In this document: piece by piece, positions 21,624 through 31,222 of the stretch
How the letters are laid out: every line of letters begins with the position of its first letter
How positions within the stretch are numbered: the first letter of the stretch is position 1
Origin: Pseudoips prasinana
Lineage: Eukaryota; Arthropoda; Insecta; Lepidoptera; Nolidae
Assembly: GCA_951640165.1 (NCBI GenBank)
Contig: OX621263.1
Span: forward strand, 12,282,001-12,346,000
Direction: 5' to 3'
Length of the DNA stretch: 64,000 nt
Notes under the pieces: generated by a model
Seen by the model: only the letters and a program-made list of their open reading frames with translations
What the model was told of the DNA's origin: nothing
Databases searched by the model: none
Made by a program: the position numbers and the translations under genes

Positions 21624-22586
21624 TGTAACGTTGTATTTCTATTCAACGCTCCTTAGTTCATTTTAGTATTAATTCTCCGCCGCTTTAAACCAGTTCGGTA
21701 GCCGCCGAGCGGTCGCTAAGCAAAACCGGTTGGGAAGCGTGAGCCGCCGAGCGGGGATTTAGCGAACGTTGGGAGGTCAGACTCAGATTGCACTCATTGC
21801 GATAGCACGTACGCACTCACTTAAAAAGAAACGTTATATTTTTCTTAGTCGCGTCGTGTAACATCTTCAAGTTGAAGTGAATCTTCATTCACAAATAGTT
21901 ATTAGTTTAACAAGTTAATTTCAATCAGTGTTAACCCCATATTGGGTAAGTGTTGATTATTATTTAGTTCTCACTCAAGTAGGGTATTGTAACGTGTACC
22001 GGCCACCTTTATTTGACCTTGTGGCAAATACCACGTCAACTTCATATTGTGCCTTATGCCTACAATGTAAATTAATATTATGTGCGGTGCTTCACACTAC
22101 ACATAATACAATGTTTCCTATTTGTAAACTCCGCTTCTGCCTGTGACAATTGCACACATTCGCCTTATGCGTAATTGGTACTCCCGCTTCCTCATCATCA
22201 TTACGCGGTCACAGTCAGGAGAGGATTGAGGTTAAAAGAATATTTCATTTAGTGGACTTCAATTCCCAGGGTCCAAAGTTCGGCCTACGAGGGTCCAAAG
22301 TACGAATTGCAACTGTACCTCAACATCCGTCACCGTTAGCGACGAAGCCACACTTCAGACCAGCCCAATCCCTGTGGGTCATCCTCCGGCCTGCGTAATC
22401 CTCCTGGAACTCCGCGACATCTCCGTTAGCGACGAAGCCAGCCAGGAGAGTACTTGGCGCGCCTACCTCCATAGGGCATAATAAATGACGGGCTTATAAC
22501 CCATGAACATACTTTTGTTTTAAATAAATTTGTAAGTTTATGATTTGTGTTATTTAATTCTTCCAAACCACATCTCATACGCTTCA
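21624..22586 (+). repeat. 3' LTR of the non-autonomous gypsy element
   Basis: 963 bp, same start and end as the 5' LTR, followed by the ccct duplication and the interrupted short array. Confidence 0.95.
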
Positions 22587-22590
22587 CCCT

Positions 22591-23234
22591 TCATGAGCAT
22601 ACGCTGCCCTTGCCACAAAAATCTTGCCTTGAACAAATTTTGTGGTACATCATGGATTATTCGAACACATTGTGATTAATCATTGCAAAGTGGACGTATA
22701 TCTAATGATTTCATGTTTTGTTCTTTGCAATAAAATGACAATGCCAACGTATGACAGGTAGAATTTTTCCTTTTGTCTGTCATTTTCTGCCATAAGACCA
22801 GATATGCTCCCCACAGGTTGTCTATGCTGATGTTCGATATACTCAGTGTATGGTTGTACCATATATACAAACCCCATATAGTACGTTATGGTCAATGATG
22901 TCAACGAGACCTGTTGTGACACTCCCATGTATTGTATTATCTGTGACATAATGAAAATTAATTTATGATCTTTCCATATTTGGTATTATTTTTAAAAGTG
23001 TCAAACATGGTTGACAGTACGCATAAATACGAATAGGAGCAAAGAGTATAAATAAAATTAATCAAAAACTTATTAATAAGACCTTTGTAACATTTTGGAT
23101 TAGATGATGTGTGGAAAGTTTTTTTGGAGGTTTTGCTTCCACAAGGCACTTTCAATAGTTATCCATAACATGAGGATAAAATTCCGTCATGCATTGTAAT
23201 TATCCCTCCACTAGGTAGGTAAAAGTAAGCTAGG
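22591..23234. other. spacer, nothing recognised
   Basis: After a few units of the interrupted array (to about 22625) the sequence is AT-rich. Short minus-strand ORFs of 64-89 codons have no domains. Confidence 0.4.
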
Positions 23235-23245
23235 TATAATGTTGT
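23235..23245. repeat. left 11-bp target-site duplication of the R1-type LINE
   Basis: tataatgttgt; identical copy at 29654-29664 after the poly(A) tail. Confidence 0.9.
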
Positions 23246-23969
23246 GGCGTGCTAGGTCGGAAAACCTCCTCGCGAGCCCAAGACTACTGGTCCCATTCGA
23301 ATACTCATATTCGGTGGGAACAGAAGTTTATGGGACGGTGCACGCCGGGCGCAGGTAGTAATCGTTTCTCGTAATGGGATTAGTCCCACGTGAAAGGGTT
23401 ACTGCTTGTGGCTAATATTCCGACACAGGGGGGGGGGGGGGCGGAATCTGCCAAGATCCTGTGGTCGTATCTTGGCGGACCTTCCATACATCATCCATGT
23501 ATGGTCGGAATTCCGCGACGACCACCCGCGTGTTTGTGCCGTGCGCGGGGACCCGTACGGGGGGATGAAGGAGTCCTGGAGGTTGAGTTGGTGAGGGGTC
23601 GGGCAGTAGTTATCCCTCACCCGCAACACGCCTCTTTGGTCCGGATTTCCCCTTACACGGGCGGTCGGGGTCTAGCCGGGCCCCGATCAATCGGCTGCGA
23701 CGTCCGGTCGGACGGCCGTCAAGGCTAGCCATGGGTAGGCGTATCTGCAGGTGGCGTCTGGGCTGGCGCCGTGTGCCGGTCTGCAGACGAAGGCGCGCGC
23801 CGTGCTGGACGTTGGGCTGTCCAGTATCGGTTCGCGTTGGAGGTCTCGCGGATTGGCATAATCCCATGGCTATACCGCCCAATATCCCTGGTGCTTGTAA
23901 AGCATCCCCTTTGAGGGCTCGGTGGAGGGTGGGGAATTGGGTTGGTGAACGCTAAATAAGAAGTATTCC
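23246..23969 (+). promoter_or_regulatory. 5' UTR / presumed internal promoter of the R1-type LINE
   Basis: Non-coding leader between the target duplication and the ORF1 ATG. LINEs of this kind carry their promoter here; no motif is assigned. The poly-G run at 23429-23442 is notable. ORFs of 60-120 codons in several frames reflect GC-richness. Confidence 0.5.
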
Positions 23970-26123
23970 ATGGATCGTCAGAACAAAAATAATGCCCAAC
24001 CAGTAGTTAAGGTTACGGCCTTAACTGGAAAGGAGTTGGCGGGTGTGCCAGGTGTGGCGCAGCCCGTATCAGAGGAGGAGACGGCAGCGAAGGCTGCTGC
24101 CAAGAGGAAGGCCGCGAGGAGGGTTAGGGAGAACTTTTCCCGCCCGGCCACTCCGGTACCTGGAGCGTCGACAGATCGGGCCGCGGGCATGGAGAGCGAT
24201 AGCTCTCTTAGGTCCGCGGTGTCTATGGAGTCGCTATCCAGTCGAGATGGCCGCGCGGGGACTCCGGGTTCGAAACGATCGAACCCCGCCGGGCAGGATG
24301 GGCGCCGGGTCAAGGCCGCAAAACTGTGCGAGGATGCGGATGACGAGGCGGACTTGGCATTCATCCTGGACCCTGCACAGGGCCCGGCGGAATCTAAAAA
24401 CAAGAGCCGACTGCCCCAGGTCGAGGAACTGGTAGAGGAGCTACGCCAGCAGCCCTCAGCCGACCTGGGTGCAGTCATCCAGGAGTCATTGGCGGCGGTT
24501 GAGAAGGTGGCGGACACGTCCCGAAACCTAAAGGGAAGTTTCGTGCGTGTCCTACGTCTGGCGGCGCGAAAAGCTCAGGCGGCCGCCACTGAATTACACG
24601 GGAGGACCAGCGGAAGCTTACTGGAGCTGGAAAACCAGCGGCTGCGCTCTCAGCTGGCCTCCCTGGAGGCGCGTGTGACCGCCATGTCGGCGGAGATGGC
24701 GGAGCTCCGCGGTAGAGAGTTCGGGGCATTCCCGCCATTGCCTTCGCCTTCCCGGCCGTCACCTTCTGTGCGGTCTCCTCTGGGGTCACCGCCACAACCA
24801 CCACCACGGTTGTCAAATCCGTCGCTGCCGCGATCAACCGAAAGGAGCCTACAGGCGACACCTGCGGCCCTGGAACGGCGGAGGAGCTGCGCTGGCGCTC
24901 CTCCTTCTGCTTCTGCTCGGGAGGAACAGCTCTCGCCAGAAGAGAGGTTTGCGGCCATCATGGACCGCAAAATGAGAGAGATGGGGCGCATCTGGGACCA
25001 ACGTTTGGTCCAGATGCGTCAGGAGGTAATGGCGGAGATCTTCCCGGGCAGGGCCATCCGCCCACCGCTCGCTAGGAGCGCAGCGCCGCCACAGGTTCCA
25101 CCCACCGCGAAACGGGGTGGCCGGCAGCGGAGACGGGCTGCCGCCGCAGAGGCTGCTGCGGCTAGGCATGTGGCGATACCGGTGCCGCCAGCGCCACCGC
25201 CACCCGCTGAGGGCACATGGGCCCAGGTGATTGGCCGGAAGGCCAGGGCAAAGGCTGCCCGCCAAAATCGGCCACCGCCACCTCCGCCTCCAAAGAGGCC
25301 GATCGTGCTGCCGCGACCTCCTCCGTCCGCGGCAGTGACGATCAACCTTCCATCGACCTCGGCCACTACCATGGCTGAGGTCATGAAGGTGGCGAGGACC
25401 AAGGTCCAGTTAAAGGACCTTGGCTTGGAGGCGGGCCTTTGCCCTAAGAGGGCCCTGACCGGGGGCCTCATTTTGAGGATCCCTGGTCCAGAGGGGTCCG
25501 CGAAGGCGGAGGCCCTGACAACTCGGCTAAGGGAAGCCTTAGCCGAGACGGGTGCAGTGGTGGCGCACCCAGTCGCAATGGGAGAGCTCCGGGTGATGGA
25601 CCTGGACGACTCCGCTGACCCCACCGAAGTGGCAGAAACTTTAGCCACGGCGGGGGGATGTGCCGTCGCCGACGTAAAAGTCGGCGAAATTCGGTTCTCC
25701 CCGTCGGGCTTAGGTTCGGTGTGGGTTCGTTGCCCACTAGTGGCCGCCCGCAAATTAGCGGCAATCGGCCGGGTACTAGTGGGCTGGATGTCCGTCCGGG
25801 TGATAGCACTTCCACCCAGAGCTCTCCAATGTTACCGCTGCCTGGAGAGGGGCCACGTCAGGGCTCGGTGCACAGGGTGCGACCGGAGCGCGTCGTGCTT
25901 CGTCTGTGGCCAACAGGGCCACAAGGCGAAGGAATGCACGGCGCGCGCCCCTCATTGTGTTGTGTGTGCCGACCTTGGCAGGCCGGCAAACCATCGCCTG
26001 GGCAGCGGTAGGTGTACGCCACCGAAAAGAAAGGGAGCAGGACGTCCTGCCACGTCCGCTCCAACATCGTCGCGGTCCAACAATCCGGGCTCTGGCCCCG
26101 GTGGGGTGTCCATGGAGGTCTAA
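23970..26123 (+). CDS. R1-type LINE ORF1 (Gag-like RNA-binding protein)
   Basis: 717 codons from ATG to TAA. The N-terminal half is charged and alanine-rich; a leucine-rich heptad-like segment (LLELENQRLRSQLASLEARV, residues ~218-237) suggests a coiled coil for multimerisation; a Pro-rich linker follows. Near residues 621-680 come three zinc knuckles: CYRCLERGHVRARC, CFVCGQQGHKAKEC and a C-x2-C...H...C third. This is the standard ORF1 layout of R1/I-type LINEs; the protein coats the element RNA and helps form the ribonucleoprotein that carries it to the nucleus. The last ~112 nt overlap the ORF2 frame. No disabling mutation seen. Confidence 0.92.
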   Translation: MDRQNKNNAQPVVKVTALTGKELAGVPGVAQPVSEEETAAKAAAKRKAARRVRENFSRPATPVPGASTDRAAGMESDSSLRSAVSMESLSSRDGRAGTPGSKRSNPAGQDGRRVKAAKLCEDADDEADLAFILDPAQGPAESKNKSRLPQVEELVEELRQQPSADLGAVIQESLAAVEKVADTSRNLKGSFVRVLRLAARKAQAAATELHGRTSGSLLELENQRLRSQLASLEARVTAMSAEMAELRGREFGAFPPLPSPSRPSPSVRSPLGSPPQPPPRLSNPSLPRSTERSLQATPAALERRRSCAGAPPSASAREEQLSPEERFAAIMDRKMREMGRIWDQRLVQMRQEVMAEIFPGRAIRPPLARSAAPPQVPPTAKRGGRQRRRAAAAEAAAARHVAIPVPPAPPPPAEGTWAQVIGRKARAKAARQNRPPPPPPPKRPIVLPRPPPSAAVTINLPSTSATTMAEVMKVARTKVQLKDLGLEAGLCPKRALTGGLILRIPGPEGSAKAEALTTRLREALAETGAVVAHPVAMGELRVMDLDDSADPTEVAETLATAGGCAVADVKVGEIRFSPSGLGSVWVRCPLVAARKLAAIGRVLVGWMSVRVIALPPRALQCYRCLERGHVRARCTGCDRSASCFVCGQQGHKAKECTARAPHCVVCADLGRPANHRLGSGRCTPPKRKGAGRPATSAPTSSRSNNPGSGPGGVSMEV

Positions 26124-27907
26124 AATTCTTTCCCCCCCAACTTATTTTGCAGGGCAACTTGAACCACTGCATCGCTGCGCAAGCTCTTCTTGCGCAGACG
26201 ATTGCTGAGCGTTCGGTTGCCCTAGCGATAGTGGCGGAGCCTCACTCCGTTCCCGACCACCCTCGTTGGTTCGGGGCGGATGGGGGCCTCGTCGCCATTT
26301 ACTGGGCAGGGGGGGAACGAGACCCCCATTGCGCACTCCTGGCCAAGGGGCCCGGATTCGTCGTCGTGGAGTGGGGACCAGCAGTCGTGGTGGGCTGCTA
26401 CATCTCCCCGAATTGCGGCCTCGCAAATTTTGAGGCGTACCTGGACGGGCTAACGAGCCATATTAGCTCTTACCAGTCCCGTCCGGTACTCGTCCTGGGC
26501 GATTTTAACGCCCACTCTAGTGTGTGGGGCGATGCCCGGGACGACGTTCGAGGGGAGTCACTGCTGGAATGGGCCGCCGGACTGGACCTCCGTCTTTTAA
26601 ATCGGGGTTCAGTCAGCACCTGTGTGCGATGGCAGGGGGAGTCGATCGTCGACTTGACGTGGGCGACTCCCTCGGCCATGCACCTGGTCTCGGGGTGGAG
26701 AGTTGCGGAGGAAATTGCCACGCTGTCGGATCACCGTCACATCCTTTTCAGCGTGGCCTTCCGTCCGCCCCGAGGCGGCCCTGACCGCAGTAGTGTTGTC
26801 CCACCGCGGCGCTGGTGCCTACGCCGCTTGGACCGCGACATGCTGACGGCTGCCGCCATCGCCATCGCCTGGGGGGCGAGTGAGGGTGGAGAGAGGATCC
26901 CGTCCGATCCCAATTCGCAAGCGGGCTGGTTCCGGGGCATCATGTCTCGCATCTGCGACACGTCGATGCCCCGGATCCGTCCGGGTGACAGACGAGGCTC
27001 GCAGTATTGGTGGTCGGCCGAAATCGCGCGACTCCGTTCGGAGTATGTCGCAGCGCGTCGCCGACACCAGCGGGCCCGTCGGAGGAGGCGAGCCAATGCC
27101 GAAGAGGCTGCCGGAGCGCACAGGGCGTATCAAGTCGCCGTCAAGGCGCTATCCGTTGCGATAGCGGAAGCCAAAGCTCGGTCCTGGAACGAGCTCATCG
27201 AGGGACTGGATAGGGACCCATGGGGGCGCCCATACAAAATGGTACTGGGCAAGCTCAGACCGTGGGTCCCTCCGTTGACGAGTACCCTGGACCCAGATTT
27301 CCTGAGGAGGGTGGTGGACACCCTCTTCCCTAGGGTCCAGGACAGTCTCTCGGACCCTCCGTCATCGTCGTACCATGATTGGGACGACCAGTTGGAGGTG
27401 ACGGAGGGGGAGTTGGACCGAGCAGTACGGCGACTTGCGGCCCGAAATACCGCCCCTGGCCCGGATGGGATACCGGGCAGGGCGTGGGTTTGCGCCCTGG
27501 CAGTCCTGGGGGACCGGTTGAGGCAACTGTTCACCAGTTGCCTCCGTAGTGCCGTGTTCCCCACCTGCTGGAAAGAGGCAAGGCTTGTGCTTCTCCAGAA
27601 GCCGGGCAGGACCGCCGATTCTCCCTCGGCGTTCCGACCAATCTGCTTGCTGGACGAGGCGGGCAAGCTCTTTGAGCGTGTCATAGCCGCCCGTCTCAGC
27701 GAGCATCTGTCGCGCGTTGGCCCCGACTTATCGGACAGCCAGTTCGGATTCCGGCAGGGACGTTCGACGCTGGACGCGGTTGATCCGCGCCCTGTCGGAG
27801 CCCGCCGTTCGGTCGGGGGGGGTGGCGTTGGCGGTGAGTTTAGACATCGTCAACGCCTTCAACTCCGTCCCCTGGCGGGCGATACGGGAGGCACTGGTCC
27901 ACCATAA
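26012..27907 (+). CDS. R1-type LINE ORF2, first part: endonuclease and RT start
   Basis: Frame lies -1 to ORF1 and overlaps it by 112 nt. The apurinic-type endonuclease has LQGNLNHC near its start, VLGDFNAHSSVWG (about residue 160), SIVDLTWATPS and LSDHRHI. After a basic linker, RT begins: APGPDGIPGRAW, FPTCWKEARLVLLQKPGR, SAFRPICLLDEAGKLFERVI and FGFRQGRSTLDAV. At about 27779 the true frame moves by one position (a loss of 2 or 5 nt is simplest), so the last ~40 codons here are out of frame. The protein nicks the target and starts target-primed reverse transcription. Translation may start by reinitiation near the ORF1 stop, because no ATG in frame follows the overlap before the endonuclease. 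Confidence 0.92.
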   Translation: MYATEKKGSRTSCHVRSNIVAVQQSGLWPRWGVHGGLKFFPPQLILQGNLNHCIAAQALLAQTIAERSVALAIVAEPHSVPDHPRWFGADGGLVAIYWAGGERDPHCALLAKGPGFVVVEWGPAVVVGCYISPNCGLANFEAYLDGLTSHISSYQSRPVLVLGDFNAHSSVWGDARDDVRGESLLEWAAGLDLRLLNRGSVSTCVRWQGESIVDLTWATPSAMHLVSGWRVAEEIATLSDHRHILFSVAFRPPRGGPDRSSVVPPRRWCLRRLDRDMLTAAAIAIAWGASEGGERIPSDPNSQAGWFRGIMSRICDTSMPRIRPGDRRGSQYWWSAEIARLRSEYVAARRRHQRARRRRRANAEEAAGAHRAYQVAVKALSVAIAEAKARSWNELIEGLDRDPWGRPYKMVLGKLRPWVPPLTSTLDPDFLRRVVDTLFPRVQDSLSDPPSSSYHDWDDQLEVTEGELDRAVRRLAARNTAPGPDGIPGRAWVCALAVLGDRLRQLFTSCLRSAVFPTCWKEARLVLLQKPGRTADSPSAFRPICLLDEAGKLFERVIAARLSEHLSRVGPDLSDSQFGFRQGRSTLDAVDPRPVGARRSVGGGGVGGEFRHRQRLQLRPLAGDTGGTGPP

Positions 27908-29261
27908 CGTGCCTTCCTATCTCCGTGGTATAGTCGGGGCATATTTGCGCGACAGGACGATTAAATTCGTCGGTCGGAACGGGATTGAGATCCAGAGGGA
28001 GCTCTCCTGCGGGGTTCCTCAGGGGTCCGTGTTGGGACCTCTGCTATGGAGCCTCGCCTACGATGCGGTCCTGCGGATAAGCCTCCCTCCCGGAGTGAGC
28101 GTCGTCTGCTATGCGGACGACACGCTCCTCATAGCCCAGGAGGTAAGCTTCCAGCGGGCGGTACGGCTCGCCGAACTCGGAGTTGCGTGTGTCGTCGCGG
28201 CCATAACGAGACTGGGCCTTCGGGTAGCGCCTCACAAGACCGAGGCGCTATGGTTCCACGGCTTACGCCGTAGGGAGGAACCACCCAGTATGTCGATGCG
28301 TGTAGGTGACGCAGAGGTCAGGGTGGGGCGGTACATGAAGTACCTGGGCCTCACCTTAGACAGCCGATGGGGCTTCGAGGAGCATTTCGGGCGTCTGGCC
28401 CCCCGAGTGCGCCGGGTAACCGGTGCGTTACACCGGCTTTTGCCGAACCTCGGGGGTCCCAAGGAAGAAGTTCGCCGCCTCTACGGAGGTGTCGTGCGAT
28501 CCATGGTCCTTTATGGGGCGCCAGTCTGGTCTGAACGCCTGACGGGCGCCTCCCGCTGTAGAGCTATTTTGAATAGCCTGCAGCGTGTGGTGGCCATACG
28601 GATCGCACGAGGATACCGGACGGTATCCTTTGAGGCGGCGACACTCCTGGCGCGCCTCCCGCCGTTTGATCTCCTGGCGGCAGTCGACGCGACGGTTTAC
28701 ACCGAGATCCGCGTCCGCCGGGAGAGCGGTGAGGCGCCAGAGCAGACGCTCGTTGCCTATAGGCGGGATGCACACCGGCGCGTACTAACACAGTGGCGCG
28801 CACGGCTTGAGTTGCGCCTGAACGCGCGCCAACGTGCCGTCGGTGCTATCCTGCCTCACCTCGAGGCCTGGGTGGGAAGGAAGGGCGGTTACGTCACCTA
28901 CAGACTGACTCAGATACTCACCGGACACGGGTGTTTCGGTGAGTATCTGTGCCGGATCGGCCGAGAAGTGACGACACATTGTCACCATTGCGGGAGCGAC
29001 CTGGACTCTGCCCAGCATACGCTGGAGGAGTGCCCGGCCTGGGAGGCCGAGAGACGAGTCCTGGTCGCTGAGATCGGACGGGACCTTTCGCCGCCAGCAG
29101 TCGTGTATGCGATGCTGGCTGGCGACTCCACCAAATGGGACGCCGTGGTCTCCTTCTGCGAAGCAGTTATGCTCCAGAAGGAGGCCGCCGAGCGGGATCG
29201 GGAACGAGCCGACCCCGCTCGTAGACGGAGGAGGCGTCGAGGCGGCGGCGGCAGCCATTAG
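27717..29261 (+). CDS. R1-type LINE ORF2, second part: RT core and C-terminal zinc motif
   Basis: Continues ORF2 after the frameshift: LIRALSEPAVRSGG, VSLDIVNAFNSVPW, SCGVPQGSVLGPLLW and the catalytic CYADDTLL (YADD at 28110-28121), then KTEALWFHG, YLGLTLDSRWGFEEHF and the thumb. Near the end CHHCGSDLDSAQHTLEEC (about 28978-29031) is the CCHC motif typical of R1-clade ORF2. The real frame begins at about 27780; the first ~20 codons of this ORF are upstream noise. No RNase H domain is visible between RT and the CCHC motif. Confidence 0.92.
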   Translation: MAPTYRTASSDSGRDVRRWTRLIRALSEPAVRSGGVALAVSLDIVNAFNSVPWRAIREALVHHNVPSYLRGIVGAYLRDRTIKFVGRNGIEIQRELSCGVPQGSVLGPLLWSLAYDAVLRISLPPGVSVVCYADDTLLIAQEVSFQRAVRLAELGVACVVAAITRLGLRVAPHKTEALWFHGLRRREEPPSMSMRVGDAEVRVGRYMKYLGLTLDSRWGFEEHFGRLAPRVRRVTGALHRLLPNLGGPKEEVRRLYGGVVRSMVLYGAPVWSERLTGASRCRAILNSLQRVVAIRIARGYRTVSFEAATLLARLPPFDLLAAVDATVYTEIRVRRESGEAPEQTLVAYRRDAHRRVLTQWRARLELRLNARQRAVGAILPHLEAWVGRKGGYVTYRLTQILTGHGCFGEYLCRIGREVTTHCHHCGSDLDSAQHTLEECPAWEAERRVLVAEIGRDLSPPAVVYAMLAGDSTKWDAVVSFCEAVMLQKEAAERDRERADPARRRRRRRGGGGSH

Positions 29262-29613
29262 CCCTACTCCCCTCGGGGTTGCGGTGGCAGTATGAGAAGT
29301 GTCCTCTACTGCCGCCACGTGCAAGCAGCCCCGGGAAGACAGCGAACTGTTTGTGGCGCAGTCGCTGTGCTGTACTGGCAGGAGTCGGCAAATGGGGAGG
29401 GCAGCCCACAGCTCTCCCCGGGTGCGTGTCCCGACCATCTGGGACACGGCGCAAAAGGGGGGCACCGGAGCAGCATACCCGCGTTCCCGGGGCTCCCCCT
29501 ATCAGGCGCCAGAAGAAGTCCACGGCAGGTTAGGTTTAGTCGGTGCGAGTCCGACATACCCACCCGCAGACACTTTTTGCGGGTGGCATGCATTAGCATT
29601 CCCCCTGCCTTAT

Positions 29614-29653
<40 letters not shown>
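29262..29653 (+). other. 3' UTR and poly(A) tail of the R1-type LINE
   Basis: About 350 bp of non-coding sequence followed by an uninterrupted run of roughly 38-40 A (29615-29653). Confidence 0.9.
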
Positions 29654-29659
<6 letters not shown>

Positions 29660-29664
29660 GTTGT
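29654..29664. repeat. right 11-bp target-site duplication
   Basis: tataatgttgt, matching 23235-23245. Confidence 0.9.
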
Positions 29665-30074
29665 AAAGGGTTCTTTCGGAGAAAAAAAATATTCATTCTA
29701 ATAAAAGAATAAACGATTTTTTTAAGAGAGACGGGGAAGATGTGACGACCTTCTTGGTTGCACACCTTCGTTTATCCAAACAAACGTTTTAAAAAGAAAT
29801 AATTAAAAAGAAATCGTTTGAAAATATTTCAAACGAAAACCAAATTCTTTTTAACAGTCAGTCTACGACTGAATCCCTAGAGTGTACATGCTATAGAAAG
29901 AGTGAAGAAAATACAAGTCTAGTCGAAATCTAAACCTACGTATTTTATTCCAATATCAAAAGATCCCGAAACGACCTAGAGTAGTAGATCGTTATAATAC
30001 CCATATACTTTGTGTCACATTATATCTACCAATATGTAACGTACTCATAAATTGTTCGTATGAACGTGTTAAGA
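29665..30074. other. spacer, nothing recognised
   Basis: AT-rich sequence continuing the original target locus; no gene or known repeat seen. Confidence 0.4.
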
Positions 30075-30290
30075 GAGTGCTTGATTTCCACCATGTCAGC
30101 CGAATGACGTCCACTGCTGGACAGGGCACACTAAAAGGTTTCCACAATGGAGTTGTGTCCATAATTTGGAGGGATATGCCATAATCGCCACGCTCGGCAG
30201 ACGGGTTGGCGATCTCACTGTGATGGTCATTGTACACAAAGAGACGCTGCTGCCCGCTCTCTGGGAGATATTCCCTCGGGTAAATAGGTA
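30075..30290 (-). mobile_element. lepidopteran dispersed repeat (SINE-like), minus orientation
   Basis: Contains 'cagccgaatgacgtccactgctggaca', 'ttgtgtccataatttggagggatatgccataatcgcca' and 'gcagacgggttggcgat'. The same parts appear in opposite orientation at 43085-43235, and its right part ('gtacacaaagagacgctgctgcc..gatattccctc') matches 4540-4645. Confidence 0.65.
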
Positions 30291-30347
30291 TCTTATGAAT
30301 AGGTTATGTTATAAATAGGTAGCTATATTTTATATTTCTTAAATTAA

Positions 30348-30644
30348 TCTATACATATAATAAAATCATAGGAAAGTCAAAACTGTACATTGAATATTTT
30401 TTCAATGATCTACAATCGATATCGATGCCTAAAATATAGTTTTTAGAAGTTTTGTCTGTTTGTCTGTATGTATATCCGGGCTAAACTCAAAAAGTACTGC
30501 ATCGATTTACTTCAAATTTTGCATGAATATTACTAAGAAGTCGGGTCGACATATAGGCTACATATTATCACCCTATCACCTAAGGGGGAGGAGCTGTGAT
30601 AATTTATAAAATATAACGCGCATAATACCGCGGGGCACCGGTAG
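30348..30644 (+). mobile_element. Helitron-like short element, copy 3
   Basis: TCTATACATATAATAAAATC start, shared body with 5000-5315, and end ..accgcggggcaccggtagt. Confidence 0.65.
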
Positions 30645-30903
30645 TATAAAATACAGCTATAAAACGGAAAACACAATTTTATTAGAATTAGCACATTACC
30701 TACAAAACTAAACGTAACAAACAACACAGACTGTACCTATTGCCTCAAAAAGGTAACTAATAAATGCGAAGTTAAATAAGGATATTTGAAATAATTCGTT
30801 CAGTACGACACAGTAGTGCTATCTAACTTATTTGTTCTCATCGTTTTCTTTGATTGGCAAGAAATTGAAGGTAAGAATATATTATTGAAGGCATTCGGTT
30901 TTA
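30645..30903. other. short spacer
   Basis: Nothing recognised between two Helitron-like copies. Confidence 0.4.
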
Positions 30904-31222
30904 TCTATACATATAATAAAATCGTAGGAAAGTCAAAACTGTACATTGTATATTTTTTTAAAGGATACTTGGGGCGTAATCTACAATCAACATCGAAACC
31001 AAAAATATAGTTTTTGGAATTCTTGTCTGTTTGTCCGTATGTATGTCCGAGCTAAACTCAAAAAGTACAGCAAATGTTGCATGAATATTACTAAGAGGTC
31101 GGGTTAACATATAGGATATATATTATCACGCTCTCACCTACGGGGGAGGAGCCGTCATAATTTATAATATTTAACGCGAGTAAAACGGCGAGGCATATCT
31201 ATACATATAATAAAATTTTAAT
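30904..31222 (+). mobile_element. Helitron-like short element, copy 4, with a second head
   Basis: Copy 4 runs 30904-31197 and is at once followed by another 5' head (TCTATACATATAATAAAATT from 31198), a head-to-tail arrangement. Confidence 0.6.

Larger units (their letters stand above)
18601..22586 (+). mobile_element. non-autonomous Ty3/gypsy LTR retrotransposon, recent
   Basis: Two 963-bp LTRs bracket only 2.06 kb of internal DNA. A 4-bp duplication (ccct) flanks it: 18597-18600 and 22587-22590. A primer-binding-site-like tggcgcccataacgtgg follows the left LTR one base on, and a G-rich tract (gagcgcggggg) precedes the right LTR. The only coding remnant is the C-terminal end of an RNase H domain (21041-21322), in plus orientation. 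Gag, protease, RT and integrase are absent, so any mobility would depend on another element. LTRs differ at one position that I found by eye. Confidence 0.9.
23246..29653 (+). mobile_element. full-length R1-clade LINE (non-LTR retrotransposon)
   Basis: The element is bounded by a perfect 11-bp duplication, starts GGCGTGCTAGGTCGG and ends in ~40 A residues. Order: 5' UTR (0.72 kb, including a run of 14 G at 23429), ORF1 with zinc knuckles, ORF2 with endonuclease, RT and a C-terminal CCHC, 3' UTR (~0.36 kb), poly(A). It is strikingly GC-rich compared with its AT-rich surroundings. The long open frames, poly(A) and intact duplication indicate a recent insertion; one frameshift in ORF2 makes the copy defective. 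Confidence 0.95.

Noticed and set aside
18905..22398. Identical 72- and 82-codon ORFs in both 963-bp LTRs
   Set aside because: They lie within LTRs and have no domain; recurrence reflects LTR identity.
23978..29599. Many ORFs of 60-240 codons overlapping the R1-type LINE in other frames and on the minus strand
   Set aside because: Shadows caused by high GC content; only ORF1 and ORF2 carry domains.
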